A stretch of DNA of 64,000 nucleotides, taken from contig NZ_JBHSBN010000001.1 of the NCBI RefSeq assembly GCF_042650605.1, positions 186,001-250,000 of the forward strand. Reading direction: 5' to 3'. The position numbers and the translations under genes are program-made. Shown here in pieces: positions 56,288-64,000 of the stretch. A model generated the notes under the pieces. It did not search any database. It was not told where the DNA came from and saw nothing but the letters and a program-made list of their open reading frames with translations. Numbering within the stretch: the stretch's first letter is position 1; each line of letters opens with the position of its first letter. Source of the DNA: Micromonospora_J zhanjiangensis (GTDB lineage Bacteria; Actinomycetota; Actinomycetes; Mycobacteriales; Micromonosporaceae).

Positions 56288-57201
56288 CGGGTCGCTCCTT
56301 GCTTGCTGGCGTACTCGACGGCGTCCCGGGTCAGCGCCATGAACACGTCCTCCAGCGAGGCGCGACGCGGGGTCAGTTCGGTCAGCGGCAGGCCGTGCGT
56401 CAGGGCGACCCGGCCGATCGCGGTGGCGTCCAGCCCGGAGACCACCAGCGCGCCGTCCGGCTCCCGGTGGACGGCCGCCCCGCTGCCGGTCAGGTGACCG
56501 GTGAGCCGGTCGACCTCGGGGGTACGGACCAGCACCGCCTCGTCGGTGTTGGCGCGGACGAAGTCGTCCATCGTGGCGTCCGCGATCAGCCGCCCCCGGC
56601 CGACCACGACCAGATGGTCGGCGGTCAGGGCCATCTCGCTCATCAGATGACTGGACATCAGGACCGTACGGCCCTCCCCGGCCAGGCCCCGGATCAGGTC
56701 ACGCAGCCAGCGGACCCCCTCCGGGTCCAGCCCGTTGACCGGTTCGTCGAACATCAGCACGCCGGGATCGCCCAGCAGCGCGGCGGCGATGCCGAGCCGT
56801 TGGCTCATGCCGAGGGAGAACGTGCCGGCCCGCTTGCCGGCGACCCGCTCCAGGCCGACCAGGGCGAGCACCTCGCGGACCCGGCGCCGCCCGATGCCGT
56901 TGCTGCGGGCCAGGCAGAGCAGGTGGTGGTACGCGGTGCGGCTACCGTGCACCGCCCGGGCGTCCAGCAGCGCGCCCACCTCGCGCAGCGGGGCCGGCAG
57001 GTCGACGTACCGCCGTCCGCCGACCGAGATGGTCCCCGCGGTGGGCCGGTTCAGCCCGAGGATCATCCGCATCGTGGTGGTCTTGCCGGCGCCGTTGGGG
57101 CCCAGGAACCCGGTCACCCGGCCGGGCAGCACCCGGAAGGTGAGGTCGTCCACGGCGAGCGTGTCGCCGAAGCGTTTGCTGACTCCGTGCAGCTCGATCA
57201 T
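56284..57201 (-). CDS. ABC transporter ATP-binding protein
   Basis: A 305-residue ATPase. Walker A is GPNGAGKTTTMRM, the signature FSLGMSQRLGIA and Walker B VLMFDEPVNGLDP. It belongs to the DrrA-like group of ABC-2 exporters. The ATG at 57201 (IELHGVSKRFGDTLAV) is the family start; the frame upstream to 57381 is Pro/Arg-rich and unsupported. It opens the five-gene unit that ends at 51894. Confidence 0.92.
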   Translation of the reverse strand: MIELHGVSKRFGDTLAVDDLTFRVLPGRVTGFLGPNGAGKTTTMRMILGLNRPTAGTISVGGRRYVDLPAPLREVGALLDARAVHGSRTAYHHLLCLARSNGIGRRRVREVLALVGLERVAGKRAGTFSLGMSQRLGIAAALLGDPGVLMFDEPVNGLDPEGVRWLRDLIRGLAGEGRTVLMSSHLMSEMALTADHLVVVGRGRLIADATMDDFVRANTDEAVLVRTPEVDRLTGHLTGSGAAVHREPDGALVVSGLDATAIGRVALTHGLPLTELTPRRASLEDVFMALTRDAVEYASKQGATR

Positions 57202-57352
57202 GTGGGCAGTCTGCGCGGGCCGGCTGGCCGGATCCGGTGACGTTCTGTGCGTTCCCTGTGTGCCGGCGGACCCGCCGGTCCTGGCCCGTTGGCCGGCGGA
57301 CCAGGACCGGCGGCCGGCGACCGGCGGACGGCGGACGGCCGGCGGACGCGCG

Positions 57353-57393
57353 GAGGGCCCCCTCCTGTCAGGAAACGACAAGAGGGGGCCCTC
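57353..57393 (-). terminator. terminator of the large subtilase gene
   Basis: GAGGGCCCCCTC (57353-57364) and GAGGGGGCCCTC (57382-57393) form a perfect 12-bp stem around a 17-base loop. It follows the stop of the minus-strand subtilase gene by 12 bases. The rest of 57202-57405 shows no gene. Confidence 0.8.
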
Positions 57394-57405
57394 TTCAGTT
57401 CAGGG

Positions 57406-60400
57406 TCAGATGCCGCCGACCCGGTTGTCGCAGGAGACCACCGGATCCAGCTCGAAGTCGAGCGTCGAGACGAATCCGGCCTGGATCTGTTGCTGGTTCA
57501 CCTCGGGGATCCAGCCGTCCTTGGCCACGATCACCTGGTACTTGCCCTTCGGGATCCAGAAGGCGTACTTGCCCTGGGCGTCCGCGGTCAGGGTGTAACC
57601 GGTGGTCGAGTTGGCCAGGTTGAGCCGCACCGTCGCCCGTACCGGTAGCCGGTCACCGGAGCAGCTGTGGCCGAGCACGGTGCCCTGGATCTTGCCCCAG
57701 CTCGCCGGCGGCGTGACGTGCATCGTCACGCCCACCGTGGACACCGGGTACGGCGTGTTGGACCGGATGCCCAACTCGGCCGGGTAGCTGCCCGGCTGCG
57801 CCGCCCCCGCCTCGGCGGTCGCGGTCAACGTGACGGTCACCTTCTGCGAGGCGCCCGGGGCCAGGGTGAACGTGGTCGGCGCCGTGGACAGCCACGGCAC
57901 GTCGCCCGACGCGTCACACTGCTCCAGCCCGCCGAGCCGTTCGGTCTCCTTGGCGGCCACGAACGACGACGGCGATCCACCGATCTTGTACGCCCCGCAC
58001 GCCCCGGCGCCGCGGTAGCGGCTGAACTGCGCGTTCGGCAGGCTCTTCCAGGCGCCCGCCGCCGGGTCGTACGCCACCGTGCGGTTGGTCACCGAGGTGG
58101 AGCCGCCGGTCACCCCGCCGGCGAGCACCAGCAGGCCGCCCGCGGCGGAGTACTGGGATCCCCACAGGTCGATCGGCATCTTGGGCAGGGCCGACCAGCT
58201 GTCGCCGGCCGGGTCGTAGGAGTACGCGTCGGAGTAGTCGTCGTCTCCCGAACCGCCGGCACAGTAGACACTGTTGCCGATCCCGCCGCAGGCGCCCCAG
58301 GACACCGTGTGCGGGTAGTTGGCGCCGGTGCTGAACGCCCCGGACGCCGGATCGAACACCACGGTCTTGGCGGACGGCGTGCAACTGGTGTCGGCGCAGC
58401 CGCCCACCAGGTACACCTTGCCACCGGCGACCGCGGTGCCCGCCGCCGCGACCGGCGCCGGGTTGGTCACGCCGGCCAGGGTGCTCCAGCTACCCGTCGC
58501 CGGATCGAAGACGTCGACCGAGGCGAGCGGAGCGCCGGAACCCCAGCCGCCGATGACGTACAGCTTCCCGTTGACCGCCACGGCCGACGGCTTCGACCGA
58601 GCGTTGGGCAGGTCCGGCAGCGCCGTCCAGGAGTTGTCGGCCGGGTCGAAGACGTACGCCTTCTTCTCCCCGCCGGTGCCGGAGCCGCTACCGACCGAGT
58701 AGACCTTGCCGTTCAACGTCGCCGCGGCGTTGTCGAACACGGCGGCCGGCAGGTCGGCCACCCGGGTCCAGGCGTCGTCGGCCGCGGGCGCGGCCTTCGC
58801 CGGGTCACCGGCGGCGCCGTACGCGACCCCGTCCCGGGCGGTGCTGAGGCCCTTCATCTTGTACTCGGCCAGCGCCGCACCCTTGAGCGAGAGCATCTGG
58901 TAGGCGCCGGGCCGTTCCAGCAGTTCCACCTGGGCCGGTGCGCCGCCGGTGTTCTTGACGGTCACCGTGGTGGTGCGGGTGCTGCCGTACGGCTGGTACG
59001 ACTCGATGGTGGTCGGGGTGACCGTGAGCCGCCCGGCCGCCAGGGCGAAGTCGGCCCGTACCGTGTTGTCCGCCGGGACCGTGACGTCCTTGGTCACCGA
59101 GCCGTACGGCGCCTTCGTCGCGGTGAACGGGTGCGTCCCGGTCTTGCTGGAGTAGAGCCAGTAGAACCCGTCCGGGATGTTCGGGTCGTCCGGCGTGGCG
59201 GCCGAGACACCCTTGTCCGCCGGCGCGTCGCCGCTGGTGACGGTGACCCCGGTCAGCGGCGTACCGGTGTTCTTGTCGGTGGTGAAGCCGGCGACCAGGC
59301 CACCCGGCACCGGGGTGCAGGTGCGGTTGACGACCTGGACGTTGTCCAGCTCCCACCACCAGGCGTAGGTGCCCTTGAAGTGGAACCGGACCAGGGCGTT
59401 CGCCGCACCGGCCGCCGGGGCCAGCGGGATCTCCTCGACCCGCGGGCCACGCCGGCTGGCGGTCTGGTGCCAGACGTTGCTCCAGGTGGTGCCGCCGTCG
59501 ACCGAGACGTCGACGTCGGCGGTGTCGCTGATGCCGACCGCCCGCCAGTCGCTGTTGAACCGCAGCAGCGGCGCGCCCGAGCCGGTCAGGTCGACCGGCG
59601 GCGTGACCAGGTCGGTGTCCTGGCTGTTGCCGCTGCCCAGCTTGTCGCTGTCGACGATGGCGAAGCCGCCGGAGCCGCCGGTCAGGTTGCCCCGCTTGCC
59701 GGGATCGTCGAAGGTCCAGCCGCCGCTGGGCGTCCGGTTGACCACCTGCCAGCCGGCCGGCGTGCCGGTGCCGTCGAAGGACTGCGACAGCAGCGGGGCG
59801 GTCAGGCCGGCCGAGTAGCCGACGGCGGTGCAGGCCGGGTCGACCGGCACCGCGATGTCGACGGTCTTGGCCGCGCCGGCGACCGTGACGTCGGTGTTGA
59901 CCGTCCGGTAGCCGGGGTACTTCGCGGTGGTGGTGAGCTTGTAGCTGGCGTTACCGGGCACGGTGAACGAGTACCGGCCGGTGATCGGGTCGGTGAAGAC
60001 CGGGCCGCCGGGCCGACCGGCGATGTCGATCTTCGCGTACAGCGGCCAGCCGTGCCCCGAACCGTCGGTGACCTTGCCGGAGACGGCGACCGTCGGCGAC
60101 GCCACCAGGGCGAAGTCCTTGGTCGCCGCGCCGCCCTCGGGCACCGTGACGGTGGCGGTCTGGCTGCCGTAGCCGTACGCCGAGGCGGTGACCTCGTGCT
60201 CGCCGGCCTCGACGGTCAGCGAGTAGCGCCCGCTGGCGTCGGTGGTCGCCGAACGTCCGTCGGTGCTCACGGTCGCGCCGGCGACCGGGGTGGAACCGCC
60301 GGCCTTGGTGACGATGCCGGTGATCCGGCCGACCGGGCCGCGCGGTGCGGCGTTGACCGCCTGGTACGCGTTGAGCCGGCCCTCGCCGAACACGTTGTTG

Positions 60401-61800
60401 TCCTGGGCCGTGCCGCCGCAGGTGGTGGCGTTGACGTCGATGGCGGTCCGGTCGAGCAGTGCCTCGGTGGCCGTCACGTCACCCTTGAGGCTCGGCGCGG
60501 CGGACCAGACCAGCGCGACCGTGCCGGCCACGTGCGGCGTGGCCATCGAGGTGCCGCTGAACGCCGCGTAGCCGCCCGGGACGCTGGACCGGACGTTGGC
60601 GCCCGGCGCCGCGATGTTCGGCTTCAGGCCGCCGTCCACGTCGGACGCGCCGCGGCTGGAGAAGCTGGCGATGTTGTTGTTCACGTCGTACGCGCCGACG
60701 GCGTACGAGTTGGGGTAGTCGCCGGGGGAGTTGGCGGTGCCGCAGCCCGGCCCGTCGTTGCCGTTGGCGAAGGCCGGGAAGATCCCGGCGGCCCGCCAGG
60801 CGGTGACGGTCTGCTGGTACCACGGGTCGTCGCCGTCGCCGCTCCAGGAGTTGTTGACCACGTCGGCGTGCAGGTCGGGCCGGGGGTTCTGCCCGTTCAG
60901 GTCGGTCGGCGCGAGCACGAACTGGCCGGCGGCCAGCAGCGAGGCGTCCGAGCAGCCGTTGGTCTCGCAGCCCTTGGCGGCGATCCACCTGGCGCCCGGC
61001 GCGACGCCGATCTGGTTGCCGGCGCCGTCGTCGCCGACCATCGTGCCCATGGTGTGGGTGCCGTGGTCGTTGTTGTCGCACGGCTTCGGGTCGGGGCAGA
61101 TACCCGCCGGGTCGTACCAGTTGTAGTTGTGGTCGAAGGTGCCGTTGCCCAGGTTGCCGCGGTACTTCCCGACCAGCGCCGGGTGGTCGTACGCCACCCC
61201 GCTGTCGATGTTGGCGACCACGATGCCCTCACCGCGGTCGCCGAACTCGGTCCAGACCCGGGGCGCCTCGATGTTGGTCAGGCCCCACTCGGCGGCGTTG
61301 ACGGCCTTGGTGGTCGACTGCGCCGGCTGCGGCTTGACCAACTGGTGAATGCGCAGCGGCTCGATCCGCTCCACCTCGGGCCGGGCCGCGATCGACTCGA
61401 CCAGGGCCTTGTCGCCCTCGACCCGGATGGCGTTGGCGATCCAGTACGGGGTGTACCTCGCCTTGCGCTGGTCCAGGTCGGCGCGCAGGCCCTTCTGGCT
61501 GGTGTCGGCCGTGGCGGTGAGCTGCCGGTGCACCTCGGTGGCCTTGGCGTCGGCGCCCTTCAGCTTGGCCGCGCCGCTCAACGACGCCCGCTCGCGCAGG
61601 TAGACCATGAAACCGGTGCTGCCCTTGACGTCCAACTGCTTGACGAGTTCGCCGTCGACGGTGGCCCTCGGCGCGGCCGCGGTCGCGGTGCCGGCCAGCA
61701 CCGGCTGCGCGCTGACACCGAGGATGAGGGCCGCCAGAACGGCCAGTGGTCGCCGGAGTCTGGACCGGCTCGCCGGTCCGCTCCATGGTCGGTGTGACAT
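57406..61800 (-). CDS. secreted multidomain subtilisin-like serine protease with kelch propeller
   Basis: A 1464-residue exported protein. A signal peptide (LAVLAALILGVSAQPVLAG) and an I9-like prodomain precede an S8 protease with Asp in NIDSGVAYDHPAL (near 197), His in DHGTHTMGTM (near 245), Asn in NNSWSGDGDD and Ser in SGTSMATPHVAG (near 416). Then come carboxypeptidase-regulatory-like domains (ITGIVTKAGG, SGKVTDGSG), a jelly-roll domain (SDWRAVGISDTADVDVSVDG), another regulatory-like domain, a kelch-type propeller of five or six repeats (about 1060-1340; NGKLYVIGGWG, GGKVYLVGGCA) and a C-terminal regulatory-like domain. GGAGGAA lies seven bases before the ATG. It likely degrades extracellular protein. 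The I9 and S8 parts resemble the membrane-anchored protease at 21172. Confidence 0.94.
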   Translation of the reverse strand: MSHRPWSGPASRSRLRRPLAVLAALILGVSAQPVLAGTATAAAPRATVDGELVKQLDVKGSTGFMVYLRERASLSGAAKLKGADAKATEVHRQLTATADTSQKGLRADLDQRKARYTPYWIANAIRVEGDKALVESIAARPEVERIEPLRIHQLVKPQPAQSTTKAVNAAEWGLTNIEAPRVWTEFGDRGEGIVVANIDSGVAYDHPALVGKYRGNLGNGTFDHNYNWYDPAGICPDPKPCDNNDHGTHTMGTMVGDDGAGNQIGVAPGARWIAAKGCETNGCSDASLLAAGQFVLAPTDLNGQNPRPDLHADVVNNSWSGDGDDPWYQQTVTAWRAAGIFPAFANGNDGPGCGTANSPGDYPNSYAVGAYDVNNNIASFSSRGASDVDGGLKPNIAAPGANVRSSVPGGYAAFSGTSMATPHVAGTVALVWSAAPSLKGDVTATEALLDRTAIDVNATTCGGTAQDNNVFGEGRLNAYQAVNAAPRGPVGRITGIVTKAGGSTPVAGATVSTDGRSATTDASGRYSLTVEAGEHEVTASAYGYGSQTATVTVPEGGAATKDFALVASPTVAVSGKVTDGSGHGWPLYAKIDIAGRPGGPVFTDPITGRYSFTVPGNASYKLTTTAKYPGYRTVNTDVTVAGAAKTVDIAVPVDPACTAVGYSAGLTAPLLSQSFDGTGTPAGWQVVNRTPSGGWTFDDPGKRGNLTGGSGGFAIVDSDKLGSGNSQDTDLVTPPVDLTGSGAPLLRFNSDWRAVGISDTADVDVSVDGGTTWSNVWHQTASRRGPRVEEIPLAPAAGAANALVRFHFKGTYAWWWELDNVQVVNRTCTPVPGGLVAGFTTDKNTGTPLTGVTVTSGDAPADKGVSAATPDDPNIPDGFYWLYSSKTGTHPFTATKAPYGSVTKDVTVPADNTVRADFALAAGRLTVTPTTIESYQPYGSTRTTTVTVKNTGGAPAQVELLERPGAYQMLSLKGAALAEYKMKGLSTARDGVAYGAAGDPAKAAPAADDAWTRVADLPAAVFDNAAATLNGKVYSVGSGSGTGGEKKAYVFDPADNSWTALPDLPNARSKPSAVAVNGKLYVIGGWGSGAPLASVDVFDPATGSWSTLAGVTNPAPVAAAGTAVAGGKVYLVGGCADTSCTPSAKTVVFDPASGAFSTGANYPHTVSWGACGGIGNSVYCAGGSGDDDYSDAYSYDPAGDSWSALPKMPIDLWGSQYSAAGGLLVLAGGVTGGSTSVTNRTVAYDPAAGAWKSLPNAQFSRYRGAGACGAYKIGGSPSSFVAAKETERLGGLEQCDASGDVPWLSTAPTTFTLAPGASQKVTVTLTATAEAGAAQPGSYPAELGIRSNTPYPVSTVGVTMHVTPPASWGKIQGTVLGHSCSGDRLPVRATVRLNLANSTTGYTLTADAQGKYAFWIPKGKYQVIVAKDGWIPEVNQQQIQAGFVSTLDFELDPVVSCDNRVGGI

Positions 61801-61960
61801 CGTCGTTCCTCCCCACGTCTGCGCCCCGGCTGTCGGTACGCCGGCGCGACACCAGCCCCGGGATGTCCGGTGCTGTCCGCGCGGGTGAGCCGTGATGTGT
61901 ACGGAAAGTGCCCCCCGCGTCGGCTTGCAGTCATGCTCTGGCGCGCAACGGAGGTGATCA

Positions 61961-62035
61961 ATGGGTGTCGGTGGGCAGTATCTGGGCAGTAATCAGGCTC
62001 GATCCGGGCAGCCGCCCGAATTCATACCCGTATAG
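61961..62035 (+). CDS. small ORF (24 residues) with an almost ideal ribosome binding site
   Basis: GGAGGTGATCA ends directly before the ATG; GGAGGTGATC is the full complement of the 16S rRNA 3' end, with the GGAGG core six bases from the start. The peptide begins MGVGGQYLGSNQARS and ends QPPEFIPV; it has no cysteine and no signal peptide and matches no family I know. It lies between the divergent subtilase and the winged-helix regulator gene (start 77 bases on). It could be a small protein, a translated leader or a peptide signal. Nothing else in 61801-62112 looks like a gene. Confidence 0.5.
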   Translation: MGVGGQYLGSNQARSGQPPEFIPV

Positions 62036-62112
62036 GGCGACATCGCTGTTGACTCTGTCGATCGAAGGGCGTTGGCTGAGGGCCACGAGTTGGGCTTCCC
62101 GAGGGGGGTTCG

Positions 62113-62655
62113 GTGACGGGTAGCGACGTACCGCTCGTGGTGTGCGTCTCCACCGACGTGTCGGTCCGGGAACGTGTCGTCCGCCGGCTGGACGACTTCG
62201 GTCCCGTGGTGATGTGTTCGGACCTGTCCGAGTTGCGGGCGATGCTCTTCCCGGTCGAGCTGGCGACGGCCCGACCCGGGTCCCGGTCGCCGGGCCTCGA
62301 CGGCTGGACCGCGTCGCCCGAACCGGATCCGGGCCCGCCGCCGCGGGTGATCGTCGGTGACCTCTGCGTCGACCCGGGCGCGCACCTGGTCACCTGGCGG
62401 AACGAGCCGTTGGCGCTGACCCGGCTGGAACGGGAACTACTGGCTCGACTGGCCAGTTCACCGCTCGCCGTCTGGACCTACGAGCGGCTGTTCGGGTCGG
62501 TCTGGGGCGGTGCGTACCTGGGTGACACCGCGATCCTGCACTCGGCGGTGAAACGGCTGCGGCGCAAGCTGCGTGCGGTCGACGGCGGCCCGTGGATCCG
62601 GACCGTGCGCGGCGTCGGCTACCGCCTCGACCCGGGACCGGTCGGTCCCGGCTGA
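62113..62655 (+). CDS. orphan winged-helix (PhoB/OmpR-type) transcription regulator
   Basis: A 180-residue protein. The C-terminal half is a complete DNA-binding domain (LALTRLERELLARLASSPLAV, TAILHSAVKRLRRKLRAV, WIRTVRGVGYRLD). The N-terminal 80 residues resemble a shrunken receiver (VVCVSTDVSVRERVVRRLDD) with no visible phospho-acceptor pocket, and no kinase gene is near. GAGGGGGG lies five bases before the GTG. A likely target is the divergent protease gene or the small ORF upstream, by position only. Confidence 0.85.
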   Translation: MTGSDVPLVVCVSTDVSVRERVVRRLDDFGPVVMCSDLSELRAMLFPVELATARPGSRSPGLDGWTASPEPDPGPPPRVIVGDLCVDPGAHLVTWRNEPLALTRLERELLARLASSPLAVWTYERLFGSVWGGAYLGDTAILHSAVKRLRRKLRAVDGGPWIRTVRGVGYRLDPGPVGPG

Positions 62656-62767
62656 CCGTCGGACGGCCGGCCAGCCCGAGCCGGGGGGCGTCCCGCCGGC
62701 CGACCCGGCCGGCCACCGACCGCGGGGTGTCGGTCCGGTCGGCGGGACAGCGTGTCACGATGGCGGC

Positions 62768-63625
62768 GTGAGTACGCAGGCGCCGTGGGCGGCGCGGCAC
62801 GGCGGTCCACCCGGCCGGTCCCGGGCCGGCTGGCTCGTCGCGGTGGCGGTCGTCTGGGCCGTGTTGCTGGCCGGGCTGGCCTACGCCTCGGTCCGGCACG
62901 GCGCGCCGACCGTCCGGGAACAGCGGGACATCGCGCAGGCCGCCCGGGTGGCCGACCGGGCGATCGGTGAGCTGGTCGCGGCGGCCGGCCCGGAGGCGCT
63001 GGTGGAACTCGCCGCCCCGCGGTACGACACCGGTTGCCGGGTCAGCGTGCTGCGCTACGGCACGGCCCTGGACCGGGTGGTGACCTTCCGCACCCGGCCC
63101 GACGACGCGTCGGCGCTGCTCACCGGGATCGCCGACCGGCTGCCGGCGAGCTACCGGGCCGGCACCCACCCCGGCCGTGGGGATTCCGGCCCGACGCTGC
63201 GGGCCGACGCGGGCGAGTTCGTCGGCGTGCACGGCGGGGTGACCGCGCCGGGCGTCGTCGAGTTGACCGCCAGCACCGGGTGCCGGCCGCCGGTGGCGGG
63301 ATTCGCCGGCCAGGCCGAACCGTTGATCGGCCTGCCGATCGACGCCGAGCCGGCCCGGCCGCTCACCGCGTTGCACGCCACCGGGGTGACGCCGGGCGAG
63401 CGGGTGTCGGTGCCGTGTCCGGGCGGTGGGGTGGCCAGGACGGCGCGGGCCACCGGCCAGGTCGCGGCGGCGTCCCCGCTGGCCCCGGCGGCACCCGCCG
63501 GCGCGGTGGTCGTCACCGACGAGCCGGACCTGTACGCCTACCGCAGCGGCGCGCTGAGCGTCGTGCTGCGCCGGTCGGGTGACCAGGTACGGGTCGCCGT
63601 CGGGACGGGCTGCCCGGCCGGCTGA
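62768..63625 (+). CDS. hypothetical membrane-anchored protein
   Basis: A 285-residue protein not recognised. One helix near 22-44 (AGWLVAVAVVWAVLLAGLAYA) is followed by an extracytoplasmic domain of about 235 residues with four spread cysteines (DTGCRVSVL, TGCRPPVAG, VPCPGG, GTGCPAG) that may form two disulfides. The GTG at 62768 follows CACGAT (62756-62761) by six bases; longer frames overlap the regulator gene. It lies just after that gene on the same strand. Confidence 0.75.
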   Translation: MSTQAPWAARHGGPPGRSRAGWLVAVAVVWAVLLAGLAYASVRHGAPTVREQRDIAQAARVADRAIGELVAAAGPEALVELAAPRYDTGCRVSVLRYGTALDRVVTFRTRPDDASALLTGIADRLPASYRAGTHPGRGDSGPTLRADAGEFVGVHGGVTAPGVVELTASTGCRPPVAGFAGQAEPLIGLPIDAEPARPLTALHATGVTPGERVSVPCPGGGVARTARATGQVAAASPLAPAAPAGAVVVTDEPDLYAYRSGALSVVLRRSGDQVRVAVGTGCPAG

Positions 63626-63659
63626 CACCCCCGGGCCCCGTGCGGTCACCCGAGCCGAG

Positions 63660-63683
63660 TCGGGTCGGGTCGGGTCGGGTCGG
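63660..63683. repeat. TCGGG pentanucleotide repeat
   Basis: Four and a half tandem copies of TCGGG lie between two convergent genes, ending at the stop of the DsrE-family gene. Confidence 0.9.
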
Positions 63684-64000
63684 TCAGTAGACCAGGGCCT
63701 GCGCCCCGTCGGCCATCGACTCCTCGACGAACACGGCCGCGCCGGCGATGCGTACCCCGGGCAGCACGTCGGCCTCGGTGATCTCCCGCCGGGCGGCGCA
63801 CTGGGTGCAGACGGTGACCCGCCCCTCGGTGAGCAGCACGTGCAGCAGTTCGGCCAGCGGCGCCGAGTGCGGCAGCTCGAACTCCTGGGCCCGCCCGGGC
63901 ACGGCCAACCAGCTGGATTCGCCGGTCAGCCACAGCGACACGTCGATGCCGGCCGCGGCCGCGGTGGCGGCCACTGTGAGCGCCTGGGCGCAGCGTTCCG
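63684..64000 (-). CDS. DsrE family protein, 5' end outside the window
   Basis: The last 105 codons of a gene entering from the right edge. The visible part starts within a helix (CAQALTVAATAAAAGIDVSL), then WLTGESSWLAVPGR, VTVCTQCAARREI and VLPGVRIAGAAVFVEE, which fit the DsrE/peroxiredoxin-like fold with a CxxC pair. These small proteins are linked to sulfur relay. A GTG at 63974 could be mistaken for the start, but the frame continues to the edge without a stop. A sulfur role would fit the sulfurtransferase and DUF1416 12 kb away, which in relatives may be closer. Confidence 0.75.
   Translation of the reverse strand, partial: ERCAQALTVAATAAAAGIDVSLWLTGESSWLAVPGRAQEFELPHSAPLAELLHVLLTEGRVTVCTQCAARREITEADVLPGVRIAGAAVFVEESMADGAQALVY

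Noticed and set aside
57667..61797. 1376-codon open frame on the plus strand, opposite the large subtilase
   Set aside because: It is the antisense shadow of a confident protease gene; the product is Arg/Gly/Val-rich with no domain and arises from GC-biased codons.

Overview
This 64 kb window is a piece of chromosome from a very GC-rich actinobacterium, most likely a member of the Micromonosporaceae (Micromonospora or a relative). The grounds are the strong third-position GC bias, a conservon-type (cvn) operon, a mycothiol synthase, a GlnR-type orphan regulator, an orphan groEL with CIRCE operators, and many leaderless genes with a TANNNT-like -10 box 6-7 bases before the start codon. No rRNA, tRNA, insertion sequence, prophage, CRISPR array or biosynthetic cluster was recognised.

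Layout. 1-4674 (minus): a conservon operon (membrane protein, NIT-domain histidine kinase, roadblock protein, DUF742 protein cut by the edge). 5048-8898: an exported alpha/beta hydrolase fused to an ABC ATPase, plus its permease. 9021-11801: DoxX, flavin reductase, RibD-like reductase, a broken GntR gene and a VOC protein. 12154-13615: a SAM riboswitch and threonine synthase. 13902-17322: two acetyltransferases flanking PaaN. 17651-19997: a cold-shock protein and a CIRCE-controlled groEL. 20076-29285: an acetyltransferase, a membrane-anchored subtilase, glycerol-3-phosphate dehydrogenase, an SH3 protein, a glycolate-oxidase-like enzyme and an FUSC-type exporter. 29359-35659: PrsW protease, GroES-like protein, AI-2E transporter, DinG-like helicase and a DUF402 protein.

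35708-44757 is a phosphate island: a PPK2 kinase, a DUF47-PiT operon and a complete pstSCAB operon. Direct-repeat PHO boxes lie in front of both transport operons; a Gfo/Idh/MocA oxidoreductase and a NUDIX hydrolase sit between them. From 40636 to 51750 the order pstB ... mshD - (deacetylase) - glnR - (membrane protein) - lmeA - sulfurtransferase - DUF1416 matches, from memory, the phoT-mshD-glnR-lmeA-cysA2-sseC2 block of Mycobacterium tuberculosis. This supports the names given. A 25-residue cysteine-rich leader peptide precedes the sulfurtransferase.

51894-57201 (minus) is one overlapping five-gene unit: ABC ATPase, permease, membrane protein, response regulator, histidine kinase. 57406-61800 is a 1464-residue secreted subtilase with a kelch-type propeller. 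It is followed by a small ORF with an almost ideal Shine-Dalgarno, an orphan winged-helix regulator, a hypothetical anchored protein and a DsrE-family gene cut by the right edge. The least-described items are the hydrolase-ABC fusion, the extra membrane protein of the conservon, the palindromes at 11884 and 23192, and the small ORF at 61961.
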